From Aliidiomarina soli (GTDB lineage: Bacteria; Pseudomonadota; Gammaproteobacteria; Enterobacterales; Alteromonadaceae), in assembly GCF_003986975.1 (NCBI RefSeq), contig NZ_PIPO01000004.1, forward strand, positions 124,001-188,000: a DNA stretch of 64,000 nucleotides, in the 5' to 3' direction. Position 1 is the first letter of the stretch. Each line of letters begins with the position of its first letter. Under the pieces are notes generated by a model. That model searched no databases and was not told the origin of the DNA. It was given only the letters and a program-made list of their open reading frames with translations. A program made the translations under genes and the position numbers. This document shows positions 34,699-43,884 of the stretch, one piece after another.

Positions 34699-36468
34699 AT
34701 GGCTTTGGGTAGGTTCGCACTTTCGACGTTAAACACATTGATAATCGCTGGTTGTCTGATACCAATGTTCAGTGTTTATGCTGCAAGCGATACGCAGAGC
34801 ACGTTCGCCAACCCCATTTATGAGAATGGCGCTGATCCCTGGTTGGAATACTTTGATGGTAATTATTACCTGACCACCACCACCTGGACCTCACAGTTGG
34901 TGATGCGTAAGTCGCCCACGCTTGCTGGGCTGGCTGATGCCGAACCCGTTTACTTATGGTCTGAAACCGATCCGGCCCGCTGCTGTAACTTCTGGGCCTA
35001 TGAATTCCACCGTCTGCAAGGACCTGAAGGATATCGCTGGTACATGATGTTCACGTCAGGTAGGCAGGAGGATCTGGGTGGCCAGCATTTAACCGTATTG
35101 GAAAGCGCCGGTGACGATCCAATGGGTCCGTACACAATGAAAGGCTCGCCAATGCCAGACAGCTGGAACATTGATGGCAATTACCTCGAACACAATGGCA
35201 CCCTTTACTTATTGTGGTCTGAGTGGATCAATCCCAATTCCGACGACGAAGCGCAATTGAACTGGATTGCCGAGATGGAGAACCCCTGGACCGTGGTTGG
35301 CGAAGCCAAAGTTCTGACTCGTCCAGAATACGACTGGGAACGTTCAGGCCGGGCAGTCACTGAGGCAGCACAGACATTACAAAAAGACGGTAGAACCTTT
35401 GTCGTTTACTCTGCCAGCTACTGCGACACCCCTGACTATAAACTCGGCCTGCTTGAGTTAGTTGGCGACGACCCACTCAACCCTGACCATTGGGAGAAGA
35501 ATCCAGAGCCGGTTTTTGAACGTGGCAATGGGGTCTACGGCCCGGGCCATAACGGCTTTTTCTCCTCACCGGACGGTACTGAAGACTGGCTTATCTACCA
35601 CGGTAATAACAGTGAAAGCGACGGTTGCGGACCAAGCCGCGCACTTCGCGCACAGCCTCACACCTGGAACGATGACGGCACACCGAACTTCGGCGAGCCT
35701 ATTGCTGACGGGGTCGAAATGGATGCGCCTTCAGGTGAAGACGGGCCGTTCACGGTAACGCCGCAGGGTGCGTCGTTGGTGATTCGCGACGCTGAAACAG
35801 AGCAGTGCTTAGCGTCGGCGAACTCAACCAGCGAGTGCAGTGGACAGCATGCATGGGTGGTCGATCCGGTTGGCCAGGGGTTATTTCGTCTGGCCAATGC
35901 TGACGGAGAGTTCCTAACCAGTGGTGAATGCGGTGACAGCAATCAACCATGGGTCAATCAGAATTGTCAGATGTGGCAAATCAGCACTGACGACAATGGT
36001 TACCTGACATTTAAAAACCAACAGTCTGACACTGAACTGCAGGGCGACTGGCAAATCAGCACCAGTGAACCAGTGGTCATGCTGAGCCGGCAAAGCGGCA
36101 AGGTTGCGAACTTAGTTGACGACGCATTAGTCCAGCACAACTGGGTCAATCAAGGCCAGCAGCACTGGCATATTCAGAACGCCGACCAGGGGTTCGTCAA
36201 TCTGGTCAATCAGGACAGCGAACAATGTTTAGCAATTGCAGACAATTCACTGGCTGCCGGCGCGGCGGTTACCACCGGTGATTGTGCAAGTGACGCTGGC
36301 CAATGGCGCATCCAGTTTCATACCAGTGGCGCAGTGGAGGTTATTTCTCGTCACTCAGGTCTCACTCTGGATGTAGCGAGCTGTGGCTTAGCAGAGGGGA
36401 CGCCAATTAATCAGGCCCCTGCTAACGGCACCTTGTGCCAGCATTTCTACCTCAGGCAAGTGCAATAA
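34699..36468 (+). CDS. Exported GH43 enzyme with C-terminal ricin-type lectin repeats
   Basis: A 589-residue modular enzyme. A signal peptide (about 1-28) is followed by a GH43 propeller from about 36 to 345: base D46 in NGADPWL, FWAYEFHRL, and YGPGHNGFF near 280. Residues about 355-589 hold ricin-B/CBM13-like repeats: QCLASANST..., QMWQIS, QHWHIQN, QCLAIADNSL..., GQWRIQF and a terminal LCQHFYL, with paired cysteines and QxW-type ends. The lectin part probably anchors the enzyme on arabinan or arabinogalactan. The GH43 part resembles the exo-acting enzyme at 29895. It starts its own unit, with three regulatory sites upstream. Confidence 0.85.
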   Translation: MALGRFALSTLNTLIIAGCLIPMFSVYAASDTQSTFANPIYENGADPWLEYFDGNYYLTTTTWTSQLVMRKSPTLAGLADAEPVYLWSETDPARCCNFWAYEFHRLQGPEGYRWYMMFTSGRQEDLGGQHLTVLESAGDDPMGPYTMKGSPMPDSWNIDGNYLEHNGTLYLLWSEWINPNSDDEAQLNWIAEMENPWTVVGEAKVLTRPEYDWERSGRAVTEAAQTLQKDGRTFVVYSASYCDTPDYKLGLLELVGDDPLNPDHWEKNPEPVFERGNGVYGPGHNGFFSSPDGTEDWLIYHGNNSESDGCGPSRALRAQPHTWNDDGTPNFGEPIADGVEMDAPSGEDGPFTVTPQGASLVIRDAETEQCLASANSTSECSGQHAWVVDPVGQGLFRLANADGEFLTSGECGDSNQPWVNQNCQMWQISTDDNGYLTFKNQQSDTELQGDWQISTSEPVVMLSRQSGKVANLVDDALVQHNWVNQGQQHWHIQNADQGFVNLVNQDSEQCLAIADNSLAAGAAVTTGDCASDAGQWRIQFHTSGAVEVISRHSGLTLDVASCGLAEGTPINQAPANGTLCQHFYLRQVQ

Positions 36469-36521
36469 AGTACTGACTTAAAGCAGCAGGTTGCCTTCGG
36501 GCTTTATTTCGATAACGGGTA

Positions 36522-36551
36522 CCACTAATCAACAACACAAAAAATTAGTGG
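36522..36551 (+). other. Inverted repeat in the leader of the TonB-dependent receptor gene
   Basis: CCACTAAT at 36522-36529 pairs with ATTAGTGG at 36544-36551 across 14 bases rich in A. It sits 22 bp before the ATG. It has no T-run on the plus strand, so it is more likely an mRNA hairpin or protein site than a terminator. Confidence 0.35.
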
Positions 36552-36573
36552 CAAGTTAAAAAGGGAAAATCTC

Positions 36574-39240
36574 ATGTTTAAGAAGAATCTATTAGCGACG
36601 TCGATTATGCTGGCCCTAGCACCCGGTTTGGTCCTGGCTCAGGAGCAGGTTGAGGAAGAAGAACAAGCGCAGACCCAGGCAGAAATGGACGAAGTTATTG
36701 TTGTTCGTGGTACGCGCAGCAGTATGTCCGAAGCGTTGTCGCGCAAGCGCGAAAGTATTCAGTTAGTCGACTCAATTGTTGCTGAAGACATCGGTAAGCT
36801 GCCAAATAACAACGTGGTTGAGGCTCTGCAACATGTGGCCGGGGTCCAGGTTGGGACCCGTACCGCGGGTGAGTCAGCCGATATTCTAATTCGTGGTTTA
36901 GGTCAGGTGGTAACCACTATCAACGGGCGCAACGCGTTTACCGCCGCTGGGCGCAGCTTTGCTCTTGCAGATATCCCTGCCACCATGGTAGCGGGTCTGG
37001 ATGTGTATAAAACCGTGTCTGCAGAGATGGCTGAAGGGGGCATTGGCGGGGTAATTGACGTCCGCACCCGTCGGCCTTTCGACTTTGAAGGCAGTCACGT
37101 AACGCTGACAGGTAAGGCAACGTACAGTGATCAGGCAGACCAAACCGACCCCAATTTGAGCCTGCTGGTAAGTAACCGCTGGAACACCTCAATTGGTGAA
37201 TTCGGTGCGCTAGCCAACTTGTCTTACGTTGAAACCAACTACCGGGACGAGACAATCTGGACAGGTGCAGTATTTCCTTACGACGACAACGGCGTTCGTT
37301 TACCAAGCACGCCGGGTGAGGTATTGGCGACAGACGATCCAAGCTATAGCCTGTCCCGTGATGCTTTGGGTGCGGTAGACGACTGGGGTCAACGGCAACG
37401 TCCTGCGGCGAGCTTCTCTTTCGAATGGGCACCGAATAACACATCGTCTTACTACTTGGACGTCTTCTACACCGGCTATCGCCAGGAAAGCACCTCATCA
37501 TTTTTATTCATCGGTGCGGACTCTCCGCAACTTGATGACTATGAATACGTCGGCGACACCAATGTGGTTTCTCGGGTGCGCAATGCGAACCCGTATGTGA
37601 TGACCAGCTCGCAGGGCTTTGATAACAGCACCGACAGTTACCAGTACGCGCTGGGCGGGGAATGGAACCTAACCGACCGACTGGACATGCGCGCAGAAGC
37701 TGCGTATCAGCAGTCGAAGTACAAATCAGATCTACTAATACTAGATATCGTGCGTCCGGCGGATGAGCTGATTGCCACATTTAATAATGGCTCGGGGACG
37801 CCGAGCGTCGAATTAGTGGGTGCGGATATGACGGCGACAGACAATGTCGTCGCTGGTCCTTTCTTTGACGGCCGCGAAGAGTCTGAGGGTGACTCCACGA
37901 CCCTGCGTGCAGATTTCGATTTCCACCAGCCGGTCGGGTTCATAACAAGCTGGCACTTTGGTAGCCGTTACGATTTACGTAACGCAACATCTAACAATGT
38001 GCAGATATATAACGCATTGCCGGACGTTATGGGGCAGCCGATACCGGGTGAACTGGACGGTCTGGTCGGTTTAACCCCAGGTGACTTTTTCAGTGGTTCG
38101 GCGACCTACCCTCGTCGGTGGTCAACACCGTCCAGTGATTTCATGTTGAATAATCAGGAACTGATGCGTGAGTATTTTACCGATTATTCAGGAGCACCGG
38201 CTTACGAGCCGACTGAGTTCTTTGATATTGAAGAAGAGTCTTTAGCGTTATATGGGCAAGCTCAGTTCCGGGCAGACATCGGCTACAACGTTCTGGACGG
38301 TGTCGTCGGTCTTCGCGTGGTGCGTACAGAGTCATCGCTAAAGGGCTATGAACTGATTGAAGACCCTGATGCAGGCTCTGTGGCAACGCTGCGCGATTAC
38401 GATACCAACTCGACCGAGGTCTTGCCGAACCTGACGCTGCGCTATAACATCGACAGCGATATTCAACTGCGCTTTAACGCCAGTAAAACCATCACCCGCC
38501 CGGGTTTTGGTGACATGAATCCGGCGTTAACCCTGCGTCCACCGATTGCTGGTCAGGTTCAGATCGGTACTGGGGAAGGTGGGAATGCTGACCTCAAACC
38601 AGTGGAAGCGCTCAACTTTGATTTAGGTGCAGAATACTACTTCGGTGAAAGCTCAGCGATATACGCTACCTTGTTCTATCGCGATATCGATAACTGGATC
38701 CAGCCTACAACCATCAATGAAACATTCGACGAAGTTGTATATAACGTGACCCGCCCAACCAATGCTGGTAGCGGAGAGATGAACGGTGTCGAGCTGGGTG
38801 TGCAGTACTTCCCAGACGCCGTTCCAGACTGGCTGCAAGGTATCGGTGTGCAGGCAAGCTACACCTATATTGATTCTCACACCGAAAACGAAGACGGTGA
38901 AGAAGAGCCTATGCTGGGTGTCTCAGAAAACTCAATCAGCGCCGTCCTGGTGTACGAACGTGGGCCATTCTCAGCGCGCCTGTCGCATATCTACCGCGAC
39001 GCGCACCTGGTCGACTTTAACTACACTGGCAACATGCCTGCAGGGGTACTGGCGCAAGCACTGCAATTTACTGATTTTTCAACCAGTTATGCAGTAAGCG
39101 ACACCTTTACGCTGACCTTTGATGCAACCAATATCTTCGGCGAGAAGTATCAGGACTATTTCGAAGACCCCAACCTGTTTAACCGCGACACTCGCAGTTA
39201 TTCAAAAACATACTCAGTGGGTTTCCGTTACAGTTTTTAA
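36574..39240 (+). CDS. TonB-dependent receptor, probable arabino-oligosaccharide importer
   Basis: An 888-residue outer-membrane receptor. Signal peptide to about residue 22; a TonB-box-like segment MDEVIVVRGTR near 38-48; plug domain about 60-180 with NNNVVEALQHVAGVQVG, ADILIRGLGQ and GGIGGVIDVRTRRP; a large beta-barrel follows, ending SVGFRYSF with the terminal phenylalanine required for barrel insertion. It moves a large ligand across the outer membrane using TonB. Its position among GH43 genes points to arabinan fragments. The next gene, GH43-CBM42, begins 30 bp downstream and is probably in the same operon. Confidence 0.92.
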   Translation: MFKKNLLATSIMLALAPGLVLAQEQVEEEEQAQTQAEMDEVIVVRGTRSSMSEALSRKRESIQLVDSIVAEDIGKLPNNNVVEALQHVAGVQVGTRTAGESADILIRGLGQVVTTINGRNAFTAAGRSFALADIPATMVAGLDVYKTVSAEMAEGGIGGVIDVRTRRPFDFEGSHVTLTGKATYSDQADQTDPNLSLLVSNRWNTSIGEFGALANLSYVETNYRDETIWTGAVFPYDDNGVRLPSTPGEVLATDDPSYSLSRDALGAVDDWGQRQRPAASFSFEWAPNNTSSYYLDVFYTGYRQESTSSFLFIGADSPQLDDYEYVGDTNVVSRVRNANPYVMTSSQGFDNSTDSYQYALGGEWNLTDRLDMRAEAAYQQSKYKSDLLILDIVRPADELIATFNNGSGTPSVELVGADMTATDNVVAGPFFDGREESEGDSTTLRADFDFHQPVGFITSWHFGSRYDLRNATSNNVQIYNALPDVMGQPIPGELDGLVGLTPGDFFSGSATYPRRWSTPSSDFMLNNQELMREYFTDYSGAPAYEPTEFFDIEEESLALYGQAQFRADIGYNVLDGVVGLRVVRTESSLKGYELIEDPDAGSVATLRDYDTNSTEVLPNLTLRYNIDSDIQLRFNASKTITRPGFGDMNPALTLRPPIAGQVQIGTGEGGNADLKPVEALNFDLGAEYYFGESSAIYATLFYRDIDNWIQPTTINETFDEVVYNVTRPTNAGSGEMNGVELGVQYFPDAVPDWLQGIGVQASYTYIDSHTENEDGEEEPMLGVSENSISAVLVYERGPFSARLSHIYRDAHLVDFNYTGNMPAGVLAQALQFTDFSTSYAVSDTFTLTFDATNIFGEKYQDYFEDPNLFNRDTRSYSKTYSVGFRYSF

Positions 39241-39270
39241 GCACTTAGCTTAGCAGGATAGGGAGTTTTT

Positions 39271-40653
39271 ATGCGTTATATATGGAGCGGGATGGTCGGT
39301 GGTGTGCTGCTGAGTCTTTCAATGGCAGGTGTTGTGCTCGCGGGCAACCCTGTGATTAAAGACCGTTTCACTGCTGACCCCGCCACATTGGTCCATGACG
39401 GGCGGGTGTACCTATATGTTGGGCATGACGAAGCCGCCGAAGACGGCGACTTCTTCGTGCTACGTGAATGGTCCATTTATTCGTCTGACAACCTTAAGGA
39501 TTGGACGTTAGAGGGGGCAGTGCCGCGTACCACATTCGACTGGGGAAAGAATGACACAGCCTGGGCCGCGCAAGCGATTGAGCGTGACGGTGATTTCTAT
39601 TGGTATGTGACCGTGCTCAATGACGACCCTGACCCAGCCAAACAGGGCTTCGCCATAGGGGTCGCGAAGGCCGACAACCCGGTAGACGGCTGGCAGGACG
39701 CTATTGGCGAACCACTGGTTTCACCGGACATGACCCAGTCGCCGGAATTTATGGGCGACGAGCCGTGGGATAATATCGACCCGACCGTATTTATTGATAA
39801 CGACGGCCAGGCATATTTGTACTGGGGTAACACTCACCTTTATTACGCCCGCCTGAAAGACAACATGGTTGAACTTGATGGCGATATTCATCAGGTCGAG
39901 ATTCAAAACATGCCGGGTACTTTTACCGAGGCACCTTGGCTGCATGAGTACCAGGGGCAGTATTACCTGTCGTTCGCGATGAATTATCCTGAAGAGCTTG
40001 CCTACGCAGTAAGTGACTCGCCAGCCGGGCCTTGGGAATACCAGGGCCTTATTATGGACGTGCTGGACGATAGTGGTACCAGTCACCAGGCGGTACTGGA
40101 GTATGAAGACAAGTCTTACTTAGTTTACCACACTGCGGCGTTACCAACCGGTGGTAACTACCGCCGGTCAGTGTCCATTGAGCACCTGCATTATAATGAT
40201 GACGGCAGTATCCAGAAAATCACCCCAACCGCCGTTGGTATCCATTATGAAGCCCGAAAGATTGAAGTGAAAAATGGGATCGGCATGATGTCGTATCAGA
40301 GTGATGATGCTGCATTTATAGCAACTGAAGCGGACGATACTTACCAGCAATGGCACCTTAATTCGCTGCAGGACAGCGAGCATACCCTGTCGTTTCAGCC
40401 GAACACCATGCCAGGGTTCTACCTTGCGAAGGTGGCTGGTGAACTGACCATACATAAGCACGACGGTAGTGATGAGTTCACCGCAAATGCCACATTTGAG
40501 CGCATTGATGGGTTGGCGGACAATCAGTGGAACTCTTACCGTTTGGTGGGTGATCCTGACAGTTACCTGATGCTAAAGGACGGGGAATTAGTCCTTGGGC
40601 ACCCAATTTCTGCAGCAGAAAAAGCTGCGGCGACGTTTAGGGTCGTTGATTGA
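39271..40653 (+). CDS. Exported GH43 enzyme with C-terminal AbfB/CBM42-like arabinose-binding domain
   Basis: A 460-residue protein with a signal peptide ending near VLAG (residue 24). The GH43 catalytic part spans about 28-330: FTADPATLVHDG carries the base Asp, NIDPTVFID the modulator Asp and FTEAPWLHEY the acid Glu. Residues about 340-460 contain two beta-trefoil-like units ending ATFERIDGL and ATFRVVD, which match the 'DATF' signature of AbfB/CBM42 domains that bind arabinofuranose side chains. It may remove or cut substituted arabinan or arabinoxylan. An AGGATAGGGAG site precedes the ATG. Confidence 0.83.
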   Translation: MRYIWSGMVGGVLLSLSMAGVVLAGNPVIKDRFTADPATLVHDGRVYLYVGHDEAAEDGDFFVLREWSIYSSDNLKDWTLEGAVPRTTFDWGKNDTAWAAQAIERDGDFYWYVTVLNDDPDPAKQGFAIGVAKADNPVDGWQDAIGEPLVSPDMTQSPEFMGDEPWDNIDPTVFIDNDGQAYLYWGNTHLYYARLKDNMVELDGDIHQVEIQNMPGTFTEAPWLHEYQGQYYLSFAMNYPEELAYAVSDSPAGPWEYQGLIMDVLDDSGTSHQAVLEYEDKSYLVYHTAALPTGGNYRRSVSIEHLHYNDDGSIQKITPTAVGIHYEARKIEVKNGIGMMSYQSDDAAFIATEADDTYQQWHLNSLQDSEHTLSFQPNTMPGFYLAKVAGELTIHKHDGSDEFTANATFERIDGLADNQWNSYRLVGDPDSYLMLKDGELVLGHPISAAEKAAATFRVVD

Positions 40654-40723
40654 TGGGCTGGGGAATGTGCTTGCCCAATATGCTACATTAGCAGTCTGAG
40701 CCCTGCAGCCAGCGACTACACCC

Positions 40724-41020
40724 ATGCGAAAGACTGACAAAAAAACTGATCGCGAGATCATCCAGCAACTCACCCAAGTGTGCGAAGCCGCCAAGGACAC
40801 GCACACTGGGTTTATCTGGCTCACCCATGAGGTAAACTACCAGCGTTTTCCACAAAGTTTGCAGGTGGTGCTGGTGTTTAATGACGACGTATCAGAAGCA
40901 GTCTTACTAAGCGAATTTCGCGACTTAATTCCTAAGGTGCAGGCGGCCCTTGAGCCGGTGATTGGTCAGGCACTGTCGGCTACACAGATTGAGGCTCGCC
41001 GCGAACACTTGTTGCATTAA
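40724..41020 (+). CDS. Conserved hypothetical protein (often mislabelled Fis-family)
   Basis: A 98-residue protein starting MRKTDKKTDREIIQQLTQVCE with GFIWLTHEVNYQRFPQSLQVVLVF in the middle. This pattern is a conserved gammaproteobacterial family that is sometimes called a Fis-family regulator in databases; I see no helix-turn-helix. Function is unknown. It starts a run of three small same-strand genes unrelated to arabinose use. Confidence 0.65.
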   Translation: MRKTDKKTDREIIQQLTQVCEAAKDTHTGFIWLTHEVNYQRFPQSLQVVLVFNDDVSEAVLLSEFRDLIPKVQAALEPVIGQALSATQIEARREHLLH

Positions 41021-41063
41021 CCTAATCCCCTCGTTCGGTTACGAAACAGGTCGAAGAAACCCC

Positions 41064-41279
41064 ATGAAAACCATCAAAGCAGGCACCTACAGGCATTACA
41101 AAGGCCCATTATATGAGGTCATCGACACCGTGCGCCATTCCGAAACCAACGAATGGTTGGTGCTCTATCGCCCACAATATGGTGAGCGCAAACTATGGGT
41201 AAGGCCGTACGATATGTTCGTGGAAACCGTTGAGGTGGATGGGCAGAGCGTTGCGCGTTTTGCATGGGTTTCTGAATAG
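41064..41279 (+). CDS. DUF1653 domain protein
   Basis: A 71-residue protein from ATG 41064; an in-frame upstream start at 40962 would overlap the previous gene by 59 bases and is rejected. The domain pattern is G-x-Y-x-H-Y-K-G, then YEVIDTVRHSET and WLVLYRPQYGERKLWVRPYDMF, diagnostic for DUF1653. It is a small beta-barrel-like protein of unknown role, usually found as a single short gene. Confidence 0.85.
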   Translation: MKTIKAGTYRHYKGPLYEVIDTVRHSETNEWLVLYRPQYGERKLWVRPYDMFVETVEVDGQSVARFAWVSE

Positions 41280-41381
41280 CAGGAATGGTTGGCAAGTATA
41301 TGGGTTTTATATCATGCTTGGTGCCTGGTTGCAGGCAACAACTGCTATCGTAACTAACCATCCCATCTCACGGAGTCGTCT

Positions 41382-41576
41382 ATGTCGCTAACCCACGAAG
41401 CTGAGTTCAGTTGCCCTTATTGCATGGCGCCGAATTCAATTGAGATTGATCCGGTCAACGATGTGCAGCAACAGCAAATTGTGGACTGCCAAATCTGCTG
41501 TCAGCCAATTGAGCTGATGGTGGTAGAAGCGGCGGACGGTGAGTTTGAAGTCCTTGCCCGCACTGATGACGAGTAG
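41382..41576 (+). CDS. CPXCG-motif cysteine-rich protein
   Basis: A 64-residue protein with CPYC near residue 11-14 and CQIC near 37-40, a two-knuckle zinc-binding fold of the CPXCG family (here CPYCM and CQICC rather than CxxCG). Function is unknown. Its last 11 bases overlap the start of the MFS transporter gene. Confidence 0.8.
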   Translation: MSLTHEAEFSCPYCMAPNSIEIDPVNDVQQQQIVDCQICCQPIELMVVEAADGEFEVLARTDDE

Positions 41577-42765
41577 CTTTTTGTCGAAGCGACTGGATCC
41601 CGTTTTAATTATTGCCTTAGCGCAGCTATTTGGTACCTCGCTGTGGTTTAGCGCGAACAGCGCGGGTAATGATTTAATGCAGAGCCTGCAGCTTACGCCG
41701 ACGGGGATTGGTTGGCTGACCAGTGCGGTGCAGGCGGGCTTTGTGCTTGGTACTTTGGTGGTGGCGCTGTCGGGCATTGCGGATCGATGGCGGGCGAGCA
41801 CGATATTTGTTGCCAGCGCGATTGCTGGGGCTCTGTTCAATGTGCTGTTTGCCTGGTTTGCTGATGGCCTTAGCAGCGCGCTCATTTTGCGGTTTCTGGT
41901 TGGCTTGTCGCTGGCGGGTATTTATCCGATTGGCATGAAACTGGTGGTGAGTTGGGCGCCTGAGCGCACCGGCGCTGCGCTGGCACAGTTGCTGGCGATG
42001 CTGGTACTGGGTACGGCGCTCCCCCATGGTTTGCGTGAAGTCGGTGCCGACCTGCCCTGGCAATGGATTATTACTGCTTCTTCTGTGCTGGCATTGTTTG
42101 CGGCGTTGCTCATTCATCTGTTGGGTGACGGGCCTTATGCGAATGGGCGATTTTCGGCGCCAACCAAAACTCAGGGAAAGCCGCTGGGGGTGTTGGACGC
42201 GTTCAGAATTCGTGGCTTTCGTGCCGCCGCGGTGGGCTATTTTGGCCATATGTGGGAACTCTATGCATTCTGGACCTTGGTGCCTTTGTTGCTGGCCCGC
42301 TCGCGACTGGTCGACAGCTACCCGATGCTGAGTATCTCGCTGATGTCGTTTGCGATCATTGCCATGGGCGCGATTGGTTGTTTGCTTGGCGGGTCGCTGT
42401 CTAAACGTGTTGGGAGCGCCCGGGTGGCGTTATCAGCGCTGGCCTGTTCGGGCATTTGCGCGCTTATTTTTGCATTGGGCTGGCGAGACTTGCCCACCTT
42501 GGTGCTGGCTATTTTGCTGCTGATCTGGGGGGCGTCGGTCAGTGCGGATTCACCTCAGTTCTCGTCCATGTCGGCACAAGCCTGCCCGCCGCAACTGGTT
42601 GGGACGGCACTGGCGATTCAGAACTCGATCGGCTTTGCCATCACCATGGTCTCCATAGCGGCAGCGATGGCGCTGTTTGAGCGCGTGGGTATTGATGCTG
42701 TCTGGTTACTAGTGCCAGGGCCCGTGCTGGGTCTGGCTGGCTATATGTATATTATGCGGCGTTGA
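41566..42765 (+). CDS. MFS transporter
   Basis: About 399 residues with twelve hydrophobic segments, a major facilitator protein. I use ATG 41566 (MTSSFLSKRLDPV); an upstream GTG at 41539 lies deeper in the previous gene. FGTSLWFSANSAG in helix 1 and ALSGIADRWRAS in the loop between helices 2 and 3 are MFS-like. Substrate is unknown; the style resembles cyanate/nitroimidazole-type or drug exporters. A weak hairpin at 42806-42827 follows. Confidence 0.8.
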   Translation: MTSSFLSKRLDPVLIIALAQLFGTSLWFSANSAGNDLMQSLQLTPTGIGWLTSAVQAGFVLGTLVVALSGIADRWRASTIFVASAIAGALFNVLFAWFADGLSSALILRFLVGLSLAGIYPIGMKLVVSWAPERTGAALAQLLAMLVLGTALPHGLREVGADLPWQWIITASSVLALFAALLIHLLGDGPYANGRFSAPTKTQGKPLGVLDAFRIRGFRAAAVGYFGHMWELYAFWTLVPLLLARSRLVDSYPMLSISLMSFAIIAMGAIGCLLGGSLSKRVGSARVALSALACSGICALIFALGWRDLPTLVLAILLLIWGASVSADSPQFSSMSAQACPPQLVGTALAIQNSIGFAITMVSIAAAMALFERVGIDAVWLLVPGPVLGLAGYMYIMRR

Positions 42766-42805
42766 ACGCAGGAAGGTAGGGTGAAGAGTCGGTGGAGATG
42801 GAAAA

Positions 42806-42827
42806 GTAGCGGACTGCTGCCCGCTAC
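42806..42827. terminator. Weak hairpin between convergent genes
   Basis: GTAGCGG, eight bases, CCGCTAC. It lies between the convergent MFS and outer-membrane protein genes but has no T-run, so termination is only possible. Confidence 0.3.
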
Positions 42828-42842
42828 GTCAATGTGGCGAGC

Positions 42843-43433
42843 TTAGAACGAGTATTTAATCGACGCTAAGGTGCCAGAAATGGAGTTTTCGAACTCAGTG
42901 TTAAGGAACGTTGGCTCGATATCTAAGTAAACCACTTCAATAGCGATGGTCAGATTTTCGTTGAACGCGTACTCACCGCCCAGCCCCCAGTAAATACTGT
43001 TTCCAGTGTCGCTGAAAGACAAAGATTCGCCACTACTGCTTTCAGTAATCGCAAATTCGGAATCCCAGAATGCAACGCCTACACGACCGAATAGCTGAAC
43101 TGAGTCGCTGATAGGGTAGAAACCTGTGGCCCCTACTTTAAAAGCGCTGGTGTTAAAGGTTTCATTGAGCCCGGCTTCAGAATGCTCGTACTCGCCGAAA
43201 TCAGCGTAGCTGACGTCAGCCGCAATGCGTGGCGTGAAGTTATATGATGCGCGCAGGTTAATTCCAGTACCGGACTCCTCGTTGGCGAAGCCTGGCGCTG
43301 ATAAGTCCTGAGTGAAAACACCAACGCCTGCCTGAACTGAAAAGCCTTCTAAATTTTCATTGGCACTGGCTGTAGCGAATGCAGAGGCGGCTAAGATACT
43401 GGCTAACGAAGTGAATTGAACTAGTTTTTTCAT
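42843..43433 (-). CDS. Outer-membrane beta-barrel protein (OmpA-like N-terminal barrel)
   Basis: A 196-residue protein with a signal peptide MKKLVQFTSLASILAASAFATASA. The mature part alternates beta strands (VQAGVGVFTQD, LRASYNFTPRIAADVSYADFGEYE, KVGATGFYPISDSVQLFGRVGVAFW) and ends LASIKYSF with a terminal Phe, the eight-stranded barrel pattern. It lacks a C-terminal peptidoglycan-binding domain. Function is likely structural or surface-related. A GGGACC segment just before the start serves as ribosome binding site. Confidence 0.82.
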   Translation of the reverse strand: MKKLVQFTSLASILAASAFATASANENLEGFSVQAGVGVFTQDLSAPGFANEESGTGINLRASYNFTPRIAADVSYADFGEYEHSEAGLNETFNTSAFKVGATGFYPISDSVQLFGRVGVAFWDSEFAITESSSGESLSFSDTGNSIYWGLGGEYAFNENLTIAIEVVYLDIEPTFLNTEFENSISGTLASIKYSF

Positions 43434-43884
43434 GGTGGTCCCTTTATATAATTAAGTATGTCCTTGAAACTTACTCTTCTCCGAGAGTGGCTGGATTATA
43501 TAAAATCAGTACAGTTAAGTTAAGTAAATTCGCATAGTTAGCAGGTGCTTACGTGTTTTTACCACTAGTTATAACGATACTGTATCGGCGAATGGAGGGC
43601 TGTATACGCCGCGGTCGTGACGAAACATGAGCGAAACATGAGTTCTGTTGAAATGAATGGTTGACTTAACTTCAGATGGGCGTAGTCTAGGCGTCGTTGG
43701 ATAAGTAAATATTATTTTGATCTTCAATTCGTTGCACAATTATTCGTAATTATCTCCGTCCTGTTGTTTTAATCTTTGTTATTTCCTTTCCGAATTCCGC
43801 TCAGGCGTTAGTTTAAATATAAAATTAAATTTTAATTTAAAGCGCAGTGAGCTCACTTATTATATAAATTTCAGGATATTAATT
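43434..43884 (+). promoter_or_regulatory. 451-bp gene-free region: divergent promoters and long cold-shock leader
   Basis: No gene is visible. The last 90 bases before the cold-shock gene are very AT-rich with a TTTAAAT...ATTTAAA inverted repeat at about 43812-43841. A long, structured 5' leader is typical of CspA-type genes, so part of this region is probably transcribed and acts as a temperature-sensitive leader. I could not identify a cold-box. Confidence 0.4.

Noticed and set aside
36938-37501. 187-residue minus-strand open frame
   Set aside because: It is antisense to the TonB-dependent receptor plug domain, with a composition typical of a shadow frame.
41674-42249. 191-residue minus-strand open frame
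   Set aside because: It is antisense to the MFS transporter and rich in Arg, Gln and His, as expected for a shadow of a membrane-protein gene.
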